A stretch of 64,000 bases of DNA from assembly GCF_018882285.1 (NCBI RefSeq), contig NZ_JACVOT010000001.1:999916-1063915 (forward strand), given 5' to 3'. Made by a program: the position numbers and the translations under genes. The notes under the pieces were generated by a model that made no database searches, was not told where the DNA came from, and was given only the letters and a program-made list of their open reading frames with translations. The DNA is from Polynucleobacter sp. AM-26B4. GTDB lineage: Bacteria > Pseudomonadota > Gammaproteobacteria > Burkholderiales > Burkholderiaceae. Positions 36,495 through 45,831 of the stretch are shown one piece after another; the first letter of the stretch is position 1, and every line of letters begins with the position of its first letter.

Positions 36495-37619
36495 AGGGTA
36501 GTGCGCACCTAGTACGCGCAAACCTTTAGCACCAGTCACAGCCGGCAAATTTGCTGGCTGTTTTCTTTGGTGGGCCCAAGCAAGCCAAGCAAAGGCTGCA
36601 GCCTCAACAGTTTGAGGGTCAACACCTTTGACAGCAGTGCTCTGAATATTGTCTTGAGGTATCCAAGCGCAAGCATTTTTTAAATGCGCAATCAGCTGCT
36701 TATTATTAATGCCACCACCACAAATCAACAATCTCTTGGTTTTAGGACCATGTTGCTTGAGGTCTTGAGCAATTGATTGAGCAGTGAGTGCTAATAAGGT
36801 GGCCTGAATATCTTCCGGTTTTTGATTCAAGCAATCATTGATTTTCAAATGATGTTGGAGCCACTCTGGATTAAATAAATCTCTACCCGTGCTTTTCGGC
36901 GGAGTTTTTTTAAAGTAATCATCATCAAGCATGCTGCTTAAAAGTTTTTGAATCACTTGCCCTTTGGCGGCCCATTGACCATCTTCATCAAAAGATTGGC
37001 CAATCGATTGTTTGACCCAGTGGTCCATCAACACATTGCCTGGGCCACAATCAAAGCCAATCATTTTTTCTTCACGATTAGCCGGTATCAGACTTAGATT
37101 GGCAATGCCACCAATGTTCAAGATGGCTAAATCTTCATGACAGCCAAACTGTGCGGCATGAAAAGCAGGTACCAAGGGGGCGCCTTGACCGCCAGCTGCG
37201 ATATCGCGACTACGAAAATCAGCGATCACATCAATGCCAGTTAGTTCTGCTAGCAAAGCAGGGTTAAGAGATTGTTTGGTGTAACCGATCCCATCATGTG
37301 CTTGAGGTTGATGGCGAATGGTTTGTCCGTGGGCGCCAATAGCACTGATATCGGATGGCTGAAGTTTTGCTTCCTGAAGGATGGCTGCGCAGGCCAAATG
37401 ATAATGTTGGGCCAAATGGTTGGCTGCCAGGGCTTCTTTGTGAATTTCGTTATCACTGGCCGCCTGAAGATCAAAATAGGTATTTTTGAGGTTTTTCTCA
37501 AAAGGAACATCTTTGTGACATAAAACAGTGGTCTGCCCGTCATCGGAAATTTCTGCTAAAACAGCATCAATGCCATCCATGCTGGTTCCGGACATAATGC
37601 CAATATAGTAATTCTTCAT
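36489..37619 (-). CDS. anmK: Anhydro-N-acetylmuramic acid kinase
   Basis: Cleaves and phosphorylates 1,6-anhydro-MurNAc to MurNAc-6-phosphate in peptidoglycan recycling. The N-terminal ATPase motif GIMSGTSMDGIDAVLAE is diagnostic. GAHGQTIRHQP, DFRSRDIAAGGQGAPLVPAFH and CGGGINNKQL complete the AnmK pattern of the sugar kinase/Hsp70/actin fold. The ATG at 37619 (376 residues) is chosen because it places GIMSGTSMDG near the N-terminus as in the family; 9 extra upstream codons exist. It is divergent from tyrS. The window also holds murU and amgK, later steps of the same recycling route. Confidence 0.96.
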   Translation of the reverse strand: MKNYYIGIMSGTSMDGIDAVLAEISDDGQTTVLCHKDVPFEKNLKNTYFDLQAASDNEIHKEALAANHLAQHYHLACAAILQEAKLQPSDISAIGAHGQTIRHQPQAHDGIGYTKQSLNPALLAELTGIDVIADFRSRDIAAGGQGAPLVPAFHAAQFGCHEDLAILNIGGIANLSLIPANREEKMIGFDCGPGNVLMDHWVKQSIGQSFDEDGQWAAKGQVIQKLLSSMLDDDYFKKTPPKSTGRDLFNPEWLQHHLKINDCLNQKPEDIQATLLALTAQSIAQDLKQHGPKTKRLLICGGGINNKQLIAHLKNACAWIPQDNIQSTAVKGVDPQTVEAAAFAWLAWAHQRKQPANLPAVTGAKGLRVLGAHYPA

Positions 37620-37680
37620 AGGGTTGACTCTTAAGTGATGCGACAATGATGCTCTAGGAAATTAATGTAACCGATAGATT

Positions 37681-38928
37681 ATGTCTTTAGCTAACGAGAA
37701 TAAAACAGAACAAGTTAAATATCCAATCACGGACCGTGTTTTGGAGGCCATGGAGGTCTCAAAACGGGGCTGTGACGAATTATTAGTTGAGGCTGAGTGG
37801 TTGGCCAAGTTAGCCCGCAGCGAAGCCACCAAGACCCCTTTAAGGATCAAATTAGGTTTGGACCCAACGGCGCCTGATATTCATTTGGGCCACACCGTTG
37901 TTTTGAACAAAATGCGTCAATTACAAGATTTGGGCCATACGGTCATTTTCTTGATTGGCGACTTCACCAGCATGATTGGTGACCCATCTGGTAGAAATGC
38001 CACGCGTCCTCCTTTGACTAAAGAAGAGATTGCCATCAATGCTCAAACTTATTATCAGCAAGCAAGCTTGGTTTTAGATCCAAGTAAAACTGAGGTCAGA
38101 TACAACAGCGAGTGGTGCGACCCATTGGGTGCCAGAGGAATGATTCAATTGGCTGCCAAGTACACGGTTGCCCGCATGTTAGAGCGTGACGATTTCACCA
38201 AGCGTTACAAAGGTGGCATACCGATTTCTGTGCATGAATTTTTATATCCTTTGATGCAAGGTTACGATTCTGTCGCACTGAAAAGTGATTTGGAATTAGG
38301 TGGCACGGATCAGAAATTTAATTTGCTGGTTGGTCGTGAGCTACAAAAAGAATACGGACAAGAAGCTCAATGTATTTTGACAATGCCTTTGCTGGTTGGT
38401 ACAGATGGCGTTGACAAGATGAGTAAGTCTAAAAACAACTACATCGGTATCAGCGAAGCACCAAGTGAGATGTTTGGTAAGTTGATGAGTATTTCTGATG
38501 AGTTGATGTGGAGTTATTTCACACTGCTTTCTTTCAAGCCACTTGCTGAAATTGCCAAAATGAAGGAGGAAGTTCTTTCTGGCAGAAATCCACGTGACTT
38601 CAAAGTGGCATTAGCTCAAGAAATCGTGACTCGTTTTCATGATGCCAGCGCTGCTGATAAGGCATTAGAAGATTTCAATCATCGCGCCAAAGGCGGGGTG
38701 CCAAACGATATCCCTGAAATAAGTTTGACGGGCGCGCCTATCGGCATTGGCCAGTTGCTAAAGCAAGCCAATTTGGTGCCTAGCACCTCTGAAGCGATGC
38801 GCAACGTCGAGCAAGGCGGGGTAAAAATTGATGGCGCCACTGTCTCTGATAAAGCACTCAAAGTAGAAGCTGGAACTTTTGTGGTGCAAGTTGGTAAGCG
38901 TAAATTTGCCAAGATATCCTTGTCGTAA
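37681..38928 (+). CDS. tyrS: Tyrosyl-tRNA synthetase
   Basis: Class I synthetase of 415 residues. The HIGH-like motif is HLGH at 68-71 in [13 protein letters not shown], and KMSKS is near residue 246 ([10 protein letters not shown]). The C-terminal ~65 residues are an S4 RNA-binding domain ([16 protein letters not shown]). It is divergent from anmK, whose start is 61 bp away. The histidine-phosphatase gene follows after 3 bp. Confidence 0.97.
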   Translation: MSLANENKTEQVKYPITDRVLEAMEVSKRGCDELLVEAEWLAKLARSEATKTPLRIKLGLDPTAPDIHLGHTVVLNKMRQLQDLGHTVIFLIGDFTSMIGDPSGRNATRPPLTKEEIAINAQTYYQQASLVLDPSKTEVRYNSEWCDPLGARGMIQLAAKYTVARMLERDDFTKRYKGGIPISVHEFLYPLMQGYDSVALKSDLELGGTDQKFNLLVGRELQKEYGQEAQCILTMPLLVGTDGVDKMSKSKNNYIGISEAPSEMFGKLMSISDELMWSYFTLLSFKPLAEIAKMKEEVLSGRNPRDFKVALAQEIVTRFHDASAADKALEDFNHRAKGGVPNDIPEISLTGAPIGIGQLLKQANLVPSTSEAMRNVEQGGVKIDGATVSDKALKVEAGTFVVQVGKRKFAKISLS

Positions 38929-38931
38929 TCG

Positions 38932-39588
38932 ATGACTGTTATTTATTTAATTCGCCATGGCGAAACGATGTGGAATCGCGAGAAGCGCTTACAGGGTCAC
39001 ATCGATATTGGCTTGAATGACATCGGTCACCAGCAGGCGGATCGTCTTGCAAAAAGCCTCGTGGATAAAAAGATCTCAGCCATCATTTCTAGTGATTTGA
39101 GTCGCGCCATTGATACAGCTAAACCGATTGCACTTCATCATCAATTGGAGCTTCATTTAGATCCAGCTCTAAGAGAAAGACACTATGGCGTGATGCAAGG
39201 TTTAAGCCATCAAGAAATTGCTGAGCATCATCCTGAAAATCATCAAGCCTGGAAAAAAAGAGACATCCATTTTCAACCAGAGAATGGTGAGAGCTTGGCT
39301 CAGTTTAATGACCGCGTGGTGACAGCCATTGCTTCATGGGCTAAAAAATATGCAGGAAAAGAGATTGCAATTGTGGCGCACGGTGGGGTGCTTGATTGTT
39401 TGAACCGCGCTGCTAGAAAAGTGTCTTTAGATGTGGCCAGAGACTTTGAAATATTGAATGCGAGCTTGAATACCCTGACTTATCGGGATGAGCAGTTTGA
39501 TTTAGTGCATTGGGGTGATGTGAATCACCTGAATGAACAGGGTCAGCCGAGTAAATCTTTGGATGAGGTCGACGGTAGCCCAAGATGA
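38932..39588 (+). CDS. Histidine phosphatase family protein (GpmB/PhoE-like)
   Basis: A 218-residue protein of the phosphoglycerate-mutase-like superfamily. It has the catalytic [18 protein letters not shown] motif (phosphohistidine His9), [23 protein letters not shown] and the second active-site [10 protein letters not shown]. Such proteins are usually phosphatases of small phosphorylated compounds; substrate unknown. Its last 46 bp overlap the 3' end of the convergent ruvB gene. It follows tyrS and is probably cotranscribed. Confidence 0.92.
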   Translation: MTVIYLIRHGETMWNREKRLQGHIDIGLNDIGHQQADRLAKSLVDKKISAIISSDLSRAIDTAKPIALHHQLELHLDPALRERHYGVMQGLSHQEIAEHHPENHQAWKKRDIHFQPENGESLAQFNDRVVTAIASWAKKYAGKEIAIVAHGGVLDCLNRAARKVSLDVARDFEILNASLNTLTYRDEQFDLVHWGDVNHLNEQGQPSKSLDEVDGSPR

Positions 39589-40601
39589 GCATAGGCCAGC
39601 GGTGTGGCCACTCTGCCTCGTGGAGTTCTTTGTAAAAACCCTTGCTGTATCAAGTAAGGCTCGATCACATCTTCAATGGTTTCTCTTTCTTCGCTGATGG
39701 CTGATGCTAAGTTATCAACGCCAACGGGTCCACCATCAAATTTATGCACAATGGCTTCAAGCAGTTTTCTGTCCATCACATCAAAGCCAACGGCATCAAC
39801 GTCCAACATTGATAAAGCTGCATCAGCAATGCTTTGTGAAATTTTTCCATCCGCTTTAACTTCTGCGTAGTCTCTCACGCGGCGCAATAGACGATTAGCA
39901 ATTCTAGGAGTGCCTCTTGAGCGTTTGGCAATCTCCAGGGCGCCACCATCATCCAAGCCAGCATTCAAAAGATTGGCTGAGCGTTTAACAATCGTTGCTA
40001 ATTCTTCAATTGAGTAGAACTCTAAGCGCGCCACAATACCAAAGCGATCTCTCAATGGATTGGTGAGCATGCCTGCGCGTGTGGTTGCACCAATGAGCGT
40101 GAAGGGTTTTAGATCAAGTTTGACGCTTCTTGCAGCTGGACCATCACCAATCATGATGTCAATCGCGTAATCTTCCAAAGCTGGGTACAAGATTTCTTCT
40201 ACGACTGGGGATAGTCGATGAATCTCGTCAATGAATAAAACATCATTGGTTTCTAAATTCGTTAGTAGTGCGGCTAGATCACCTGGACGATCTAAAACAG
40301 GACCGCTGGTTTGGCGTAAGTTAACGCCCATCTCGCGAGCAATGATGTGCGCAAGAGTTGTCTTGCCAAGACCTGGTGGCCCAAATAGAAGGACGTGATC
40401 AAGCGCTTCTTGACGTTGTTTTGCTGCCGAGATAAAAATTTCTAATTGTTCTCGGGCTTTTTTCTGGCCGACATATTCTTCAAGCTGTTTTGGGCGTAAG
40501 GCACGCTCCAGTGCATTGTCATCAGCGCTAGCAGCGGCCGTCACCAATCTCTCTTCTTGAGGATCAAATGATGGGGTGATGTCGTCAGTTTTAATGGCCA
40601 T
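39543..40601 (-). CDS. ruvB: Holliday junction branch-migration ATPase RuvB
   Basis: Hexameric AAA+ motor that, with RuvA, drives branch migration. The 352 residues have Walker A GPPGLGKT (74-81), Walker [11 protein letters not shown], the sensor 1 segment [16 protein letters not shown], and a C-terminal winged helix ([17 protein letters not shown]). Order in transcription is purH-ruvC-ruvA-ruvB. It overlaps the convergent phosphatase gene by 46 bp. Confidence 0.98.
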   Translation of the reverse strand: MAIKTDDITPSFDPQEERLVTAAASADDNALERALRPKQLEEYVGQKKAREQLEIFISAAKQRQEALDHVLLFGPPGLGKTTLAHIIAREMGVNLRQTSGPVLDRPGDLAALLTNLETNDVLFIDEIHRLSPVVEEILYPALEDYAIDIMIGDGPAARSVKLDLKPFTLIGATTRAGMLTNPLRDRFGIVARLEFYSIEELATIVKRSANLLNAGLDDGGALEIAKRSRGTPRIANRLLRRVRDYAEVKADGKISQSIADAALSMLDVDAVGFDVMDRKLLEAIVHKFDGGPVGVDNLASAISEERETIEDVIEPYLIQQGFLQRTPRGRVATPLAYAHLGLPSTSSKDLLG

Positions 40602-40632
40602 GAACAGAGTTTATAACTATTTCTACTTTGAC

Positions 40633-41211
40633 TTATGCCTTAGATAAGGCTTTGAGTGCCAATCTGATGCCATCTGATACAGAACTACCAGGACTGACTT
40701 GTTTCATGGCCAGCTGAGCTTCTTTATCGGAATAGCCCAGTGAGGTCAAAGCTTGCAAAATTTCAAGCTGACTATCAATTTGTGGTGCTTGGCCAGTTAA
40801 GCCAATATCAGCACCAAATTTACCTTTAAGTTCCAAAAGTAGGCGCTCAGCTGTTTTTTTGCCAATGCCTGGCACTTTGGTCAAGCGACCAGACTCTTGC
40901 AATGTGATGGCTTGAGAAAGTTCTTCAACGCTCATGCCCGAGAGCAATGAAAGAGCAGTTCTTGCTCCCACACCGCTGATCTTGATTAAAGCTCTGAACG
41001 CTTCTCTTTCAGAGTCTGTGGCGAAACCAAATAATTGTTGCGCATCTTCTCTAACAACAAAATGAGTCAATAGAGTGACTTGTTGTCCCAAAGATGGCAT
41101 TTGGTAAAGAGTACTCATAGGAACATCAACTTCATAGCCAACGCCATGGCAATCAATGATTAATCTAGGTGGGGTGTTGGCAATCAAGGTGCCTTGAATT
41201 CTTCCGATCAT
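40633..41211 (-). CDS. ruvA: Holliday junction DNA helicase subunit RuvA
   Basis: A 192-residue junction-binding protein with an N-terminal OB fold ([31 protein letters not shown]), two helix-hairpin-helix motifs in the middle ([15 protein letters not shown] and [19 protein letters not shown]), and a C-terminal domain that contacts RuvB ([13 protein letters not shown]). It lies 18 bp after ruvC and 31 bp before ruvB. Confidence 0.98.
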   Translation of the reverse strand: MIGRIQGTLIANTPPRLIIDCHGVGYEVDVPMSTLYQMPSLGQQVTLLTHFVVREDAQQLFGFATDSEREAFRALIKISGVGARTALSLLSGMSVEELSQAITLQESGRLTKVPGIGKKTAERLLLELKGKFGADIGLTGQAPQIDSQLEILQALTSLGYSDKEAQLAMKQVSPGSSVSDGIRLALKALSKA

Positions 41212-41229
41212 GTCGACATCTTAAGCTGA

Positions 41230-41727
41230 TTAGCGAAATTGGTGAAGACGTTCGTTTAGCTCTCGATGATGAGCTGCGCAAATAGCGACTGCAAGAGCGT
41301 CTGAGGCATCAGTGCCAGCAACCTTGTTGAGCTTGAGTAAACGTTTGACCATTTCTTGAACTTGGCTTTTACTGGCTCTTCCCGTGCCTACAATGGCTTT
41401 CTTGACTTCCAGGGCGCTGAACTCAACCATCGGCAAACCATCGGATACCAAAGAGGCAATCGCCGCTCCCCGAGCTTGCCCCAACAAAAGCGTGGATCTT
41501 GGATTGACGTTCAGAAATACCTGCTCCATCGATGCTGCATTTGGTTGATACAGCTCGACCACTTCACGAATACCTGCATAAAGTGTCGCCAATCTCTGTG
41601 GCACTGGTATTTCTGTGCCACCTGTTTCAATCGTGCCTGACGCAATGTAATGAAGGCGTTGACCCTGTACTTCTATCACGCCAAAACCTGTGACGCGAAG
41701 TGCTGGGTCAATACCTAAGATTCTCAT
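41230..41727 (-). CDS. ruvC: Crossover junction endodeoxyribonuclease RuvC
   Basis: Holliday junction resolvase of 165 residues. Catalytic acidic residues are visible: Asp6 in [13 protein letters not shown], Glu near 68 in [13 protein letters not shown], and the Asp pair in [17 protein letters not shown]. It starts 3 bp after purH stops and forms ruvCAB with the next two genes. Confidence 0.98.
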   Translation of the reverse strand: MRILGIDPALRVTGFGVIEVQGQRLHYIASGTIETGGTEIPVPQRLATLYAGIREVVELYQPNAASMEQVFLNVNPRSTLLLGQARGAAIASLVSDGLPMVEFSALEVKKAIVGTGRASKSQVQEMVKRLLKLNKVAGTDASDALAVAICAAHHRELNERLHQFR

Positions 41728-41730
41728 TGA

Positions 41731-43314
41731 TCAATGACGGAAGTGACGTGTGCCGGTGTAAACCATGGCAACACCGCGTTCATCCGCAGCAGCAACCACT
41801 TCATCATCACGCATGCTGCCGCCTGGTTGAATCACACAAGTAGCGCCTGCATCAACAACCACATCTAAACCATCTCTGAATGGGAAGAAGGCGTCGCTGG
41901 CTACTGCAGAATTCTGTAAAGTTAAACCAGCGTTTTGAGCTTTGATGCTCGCAATTCTGGCTGAGTCAATGCGGCTCATTTGGCCAGCGCCTACACCAAG
42001 GGTCATGCCGTCGCCGCAGAAAACAATTGCATTTGATTTAACGTATTTAGCAACGCGCCAAGCAAACATCAGATCTTCCATTTCTTTGGCAGTCGGTTGA
42101 CGCTTGGTCACGATGCGCAATTCAGAAAGAAGTACGTTCTTCGAATCAGGGCTTTGAACCAATAGACCACCACCCACACGTTTGATGTCTTGTGGATTGA
42201 TGGTTTCGGCCAATTCGATTTCTAATAAACGAACGTTTTGTTTGCTTGCAAAGATGGCCAATGCTTCTGGCGTGAATGCTGGAGCAATTAATACTTCAAC
42301 GAATTGTTTAGAAACAGCTTCTGCTGTTGCGCCATCACATGGGCGATTGAAAGCAATGATGCCGCCAAAAGCCGAAGTTGAATCAGTTTTAAATGCTTTT
42401 TGGTAAGCCTCAAGCGCTGAAGACGCAACCGCTACTCCGCAAGGATTGGCGTGTTTGATGATCACGCAAGCAGGTTGTCCTGTTGTCACAGTGCTACCAA
42501 AGCTCTTAACGCATTCCCAAGCTGCATCAGCATCGGCAATGTTGTTGTATGACAATTCTTTGCCTTGTAGCTGGCGATAATTGGCCAATGCGCCAATCAC
42601 TGATTGAGTGTCTTTGTAGAAAGCAGCGCTTTGATGTGGGTTTTCACCATAGCGCATTTCTTGAACTTTATCGAAGGCCAAGTGGAAGGTTTGTGGATAA
42701 GCACTTCTGTTGCCATGATCTAAATCATCGCCAAGGCTTGATAAATAGTTTGCAATCGCACCATCATATTGGGCGGTGTGCGCATACACTTTTTTTGCTA
42801 AAGCAAAATTTGTTTTGAATGAAACTTCATTTTTGTTGGCGCGCATTTCAGATAAAACCGCATCGTAGTCAGATGGAGAAATAAGCACAGTCACATCTTG
42901 ATGATTTTTTGCTGCTGCACGCAACATGGCTGGACCGCCGATATCGATGTTCTCAATCGCATCTTCAAATGAACAAGTTTGTTGCGCCACTGTTTTTTGA
43001 AATGGATAAAGATTGATAACCAACATATCAATCGCTTCAATGCCGTGCTTTTTGATGGCTGCCATGTGCTCAGGAGTATCTCGGCGAGCAAGCAAACCAC
43101 CATGCACCATTGGGTGCAATGTTTTTACGCGACCATCAAGCATTTCTGGAAAGCCAGTGATTTCTGAAACTTCAATAACAGGTAGGCCATTTTCAGCCAG
43201 TAGTTTGGCAGTGCCACCAGTAGAGATTAATTTAACGCCACACTCGTGAAGTGATTTTGCAAATGGAACAATGCCAGATTTATCGGAGACAGAAAGAAGG
43301 GCTGTACGAATCAT
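41731..43314 (-). CDS. purH: Bifunctional AICAR transformylase / IMP cyclohydrolase
   Basis: Catalyses the last two steps of purine synthesis. The 527 residues have an N-terminal MGS-like IMP cyclohydrolase domain ([45 protein letters not shown]) and a C-terminal AICARFT domain ([46 protein letters not shown]). It lies 55 bp after fis and leads into ruvC. Confidence 0.98.
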   Translation of the reverse strand: MIRTALLSVSDKSGIVPFAKSLHECGVKLISTGGTAKLLAENGLPVIEVSEITGFPEMLDGRVKTLHPMVHGGLLARRDTPEHMAAIKKHGIEAIDMLVINLYPFQKTVAQQTCSFEDAIENIDIGGPAMLRAAAKNHQDVTVLISPSDYDAVLSEMRANKNEVSFKTNFALAKKVYAHTAQYDGAIANYLSSLGDDLDHGNRSAYPQTFHLAFDKVQEMRYGENPHQSAAFYKDTQSVIGALANYRQLQGKELSYNNIADADAAWECVKSFGSTVTTGQPACVIIKHANPCGVAVASSALEAYQKAFKTDSTSAFGGIIAFNRPCDGATAEAVSKQFVEVLIAPAFTPEALAIFASKQNVRLLEIELAETINPQDIKRVGGGLLVQSPDSKNVLLSELRIVTKRQPTAKEMEDLMFAWRVAKYVKSNAIVFCGDGMTLGVGAGQMSRIDSARIASIKAQNAGLTLQNSAVASDAFFPFRDGLDVVVDAGATCVIQPGGSMRDDEVVAAADERGVAMVYTGTRHFRH

Positions 43315-43369
43315 AGTTATCTTTAAAGTTAATGTGAGTAAATGAAATTGGATTTAAGTGAAGTAGTGC

Positions 43370-43612
43370 TTATAAAAGACCGTGCTCTTGTAGTTTTTTT
43401 CTTAGGGTGTTTCTATTGATGCCTAAATAATTGGCGGCCAAGGATTGATTTTGTCCGGCATGCTGCATGATCAGTTCTAGTACAGGCTTTTCCATGACAG
43501 TCAAAACCATTTGATAAACATTGCTTGGAGCGGTGTCACCCAAGTCATCTAAATAACGCTTCAGATGTTTTTCGATGGTCTGGCTAACTGGGTGTTGAAC
43601 TGGGGGTTGCAT
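43370..43612 (-). CDS. fis: Fis-type nucleoid-associated DNA-binding protein
   Basis: An 80-residue Fis-family protein with the C-terminal helix-turn-helix GQNQSLAANYLGINRNTLRKKLQEHGLL, nearly identical in pattern to E. coli Fis. The N-terminal part is shorter than in E. coli (98 residues), as usual in betaproteobacteria. The gene starts 1 bp after dusB, the conserved dusB-fis operon. In enterics Fis bends DNA and activates rRNA genes in fast growth. Confidence 0.94.
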   Translation of the reverse strand: MQPPVQHPVSQTIEKHLKRYLDDLGDTAPSNVYQMVLTVMEKPVLELIMQHAGQNQSLAANYLGINRNTLRKKLQEHGLL

Positions 43613-43613
43613 A

Positions 43614-44630
43614 TCAAGCAGCTTCTAAATAAATTAAGTGTTCAGATTCTTGTTTCAGTGAATCAAAAAAATGATTCACCGTTTTTAATTGTTCTTGGCA
43701 ATCGTCTATTGTATTCATGTGCTGCTTGAAGACATGAGAACCTTTGAGTCCTTTGCAATACCAGGCAATGTGTTTGCGGGCAGTTCTAACACCCGCATGT
43801 TCGCCATAAAAGCTGTAGTGATCCAACAAGTGATGGTTCATGATGTCTTGAATTTCTGAAATTTTCGGAGCAGGTAAATGCTCACCTGTTTCAAGGAAGT
43901 GCAAAATTTCACGAAAAATCCAAGGGCGACCTTGTGCAGCTCTGCCAATCATCAAAGCATCGGCCCCAGTTTGTTGCAGAACAAACGCTGCTTTTTCTGG
44001 GGTGTTGATGTCGCCATTGGCAACCACAGGAATATTGATAGAAGCTTTAACGGCCGCGATGGTGTCGTATTCAGCTTCACCACGATATAAATCAGCTTTT
44101 GTTCTGCCATGGATGGTGAGCATTTCAATACCGCTGTTGACAGCTATTCTGGCGATATTGAGGGCATTTTTATTATCTCTATCCCAACCAGTTCTGATCT
44201 TCAAAGTCACTGGCACCAAGGGGTGGTCTCTTTTAACCGAGGAGACAATCTTTTCTAAGATTCTGCCAACCAGTACTTCGTCTTTTAAAAGGGCTGATCC
44301 AGAGGCCACGTTGCAAACCTTCTTTGCGGGACAACCCATATTGATATCGATGATTTGTGCGCCACGATCTACATTTAATATGGCCGCTTCTGCCATCATT
44401 TCGGGATCTGCTCCAGCAATTTGGACTGAAATTGGCTCAACCTCACCATCATGGTTTGCTCTGCGAAGAGTTTTAGGGCTATTCCAAAGCATGGCGTTGG
44501 AAGCAATCATTTCAGAAACCGCATATCCCGCACCCAAACGCTTACAGAGCTGCCTAAAAGGACGATCTGTTACTCCGGCCATGGGAGCAACAAATAAATG
44601 ATTGGGGAGCGTGTAGGGGCCTAATTTCAT
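43614..44630 (-). CDS. dusB: tRNA-dihydrouridine synthase DusB
   Basis: Flavin enzyme that reduces uridine to dihydrouridine in tRNA D-loops. The 338 residues contain LFVAPMAGVTDRPFRQLC at the barrel start, QIIDINMGCPAKKVCNVASGSAL with the catalytic cysteine, VTLKIRTGWD, IHGRTKADLYRGEA and NGDINTPEKA for FMN binding. It leads the dusB-fis pair. Two palindromes lie in the 60 bp upstream. Confidence 0.97.
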   Translation of the reverse strand: MKLGPYTLPNHLFVAPMAGVTDRPFRQLCKRLGAGYAVSEMIASNAMLWNSPKTLRRANHDGEVEPISVQIAGADPEMMAEAAILNVDRGAQIIDINMGCPAKKVCNVASGSALLKDEVLVGRILEKIVSSVKRDHPLVPVTLKIRTGWDRDNKNALNIARIAVNSGIEMLTIHGRTKADLYRGEAEYDTIAAVKASINIPVVANGDINTPEKAAFVLQQTGADALMIGRAAQGRPWIFREILHFLETGEHLPAPKISEIQDIMNHHLLDHYSFYGEHAGVRTARKHIAWYCKGLKGSHVFKQHMNTIDDCQEQLKTVNHFFDSLKQESEHLIYLEAA

Positions 44631-44649
44631 CAGGACGCCACTCTAACAT

Positions 44650-44660
44650 GTCAGACTGAC
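44650..44660. promoter_or_regulatory. Short palindrome upstream of dusB
   Basis: GTCAG-A-CTGAC, a perfect 5-bp inverted repeat, 20 bp from the dusB start. It is paired with a stronger palindrome 3 bp further upstream. Confidence 0.35.
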
Positions 44661-44663
44661 TTT

Positions 44664-44680
44664 TGCCTAAATTTTAGGCA
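44664..44680. promoter_or_regulatory. 17-bp palindrome upstream of dusB-fis
   Basis: TGCCTAAA-T-TTTAGGCA is a perfect 8-bp inverted repeat around one base. In the dusB direction it overlaps a possible -35 (TAGGCA), 18 bp before a possible -10 (TAGAGT, next to the GTCAG palindrome). It looks like an operator, not a terminator, since no T-tract follows in either direction. The regulator is unknown. Confidence 0.45.
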
Positions 44681-44690
44681 GATTGGTGCT

Positions 44691-45809
44691 TTAACGCTGA
44701 CCAAACATCATTTGCCTGGTGATGCTTTGTTTGAGAGGGCTGAGTAATTGAAGGCTGGACAACGCAATGCCTCTTCCCCAGATGACTGGCTTTAATTTTG
44801 AGGTGAAAACTCTGGCTAAAAAGTCGGTGGCGCCAATCGTGGCTTTTCGATCTTTTTTGCGAAGTTCTTGATATTTTTTAAGCGCTAGATCAACATCATT
44901 TTCATCACACAGCACATCGGCCAAGGTGTGAGCATCGCGCAAACCTAAATTAAGTCCTTGACCAGCCACAGGATGCATCGTTTGCGCTGCATTACCAATC
45001 CACACTTCATTTTTATCAACAATCTTTTTTCTGGCGTTTAAACCAAGTTGATAACTTCTTAGTTCAGCAACATCGATGAATGAGCCGGCGCGAGATCCGA
45101 ATGCCTCTTGTAGTTCTTTGATGAAAGTGACTTTATCAAGTTGCAGGCGTCGCTCGGTGGATGCGGGGCTGCCGCACCATACCAAATTAAGGTATTCAGG
45201 GCCTTGATGATTTGGTAGTAGAGCAAGCGGCCCTTCATCCGTGAATCTTTCCCAGGCCATGTGTTGGTTAAGTTGATTTGTTTTAACCCAACCAACAATC
45301 GCGCTTTGTTGGTAGTCGCGATAAATTTCTTGCCACTCTTGTTGTTTAAAAAGACCGCCTTCAGCATGAACAATCACATCGCCGAGTTGATCAAGATTTA
45401 ATTGATCATTGTCTTGATTGAAGTGCCAGTGAAAGTTGGGTGATTGATTGGCTATTTTTTTCAGAGCTTGCCTGAGAGCAAGATGGATGTCTGCATAACG
45501 AACAATGTGACCCAAGGCGTCTTGTTGGAGTTCTTCTCTTCTCACAATGGCTTTGCCAAAGTGGCCTCTGTGAGAAATATGAATGGTGTGAATAGCAGGA
45601 GACGGTGTTGGCCAGGCATTGATTGTTTTAAGCAGTAAATGACTGCCTTGCGAAACAGCAATACCGCGACTATCACCTTGCTTGATTGCGTCATCAGCTT
45701 CTGGCAGGCGGTCAAATAGATGCAAGTGCGCATCGGGTTGTTTGCTCAACACCCAATTCGCACATGCCAAACCCACAGGGCCAGCGCCGATGATGACAAT
45801 TTTTTTCAT
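44691..45809 (-). CDS. FAD-dependent monooxygenase, UbiH/UbiF/VisC/Coq6 family
   Basis: A 372-residue aromatic hydroxylase-like flavoprotein. It has the N-terminal dinucleotide fold VIIGAGPVGLACANWVL, and the second FAD motif WIGNAAQTMHPVAGQGLNLGLRDAHTLADVL, which is the UbiH-family signature. The usual DG motif is replaced by VIVHAEGGLF. It probably hydroxylates the ubiquinone ring, but the position (C5, C6 or C1) cannot be assigned. It follows pepP by 22 bp, as pepP-ubiH pairs do in other Proteobacteria. Confidence 0.9.
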   Translation of the reverse strand: MKKIVIIGAGPVGLACANWVLSKQPDAHLHLFDRLPEADDAIKQGDSRGIAVSQGSHLLLKTINAWPTPSPAIHTIHISHRGHFGKAIVRREELQQDALGHIVRYADIHLALRQALKKIANQSPNFHWHFNQDNDQLNLDQLGDVIVHAEGGLFKQQEWQEIYRDYQQSAIVGWVKTNQLNQHMAWERFTDEGPLALLPNHQGPEYLNLVWCGSPASTERRLQLDKVTFIKELQEAFGSRAGSFIDVAELRSYQLGLNARKKIVDKNEVWIGNAAQTMHPVAGQGLNLGLRDAHTLADVLCDENDVDLALKKYQELRKKDRKATIGATDFLARVFTSKLKPVIWGRGIALSSLQLLSPLKQSITRQMMFGQR

Positions 45810-45831
45810 GAGTTTGCTTGGGATGCCTGCT

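Noticed and set aside
37620-37646. Longer anmK start
   Set aside because: The family's GIMSGTSMDG motif is near the N-terminus from the ATG at 37619; nine extra codons look non-conserved.
44664-44680. Palindrome as terminator of the UbiH-like gene
   Set aside because: The stem is followed by A/G-rich sequence in the direction of transcription, not T, and the loop is too small for a typical terminator.
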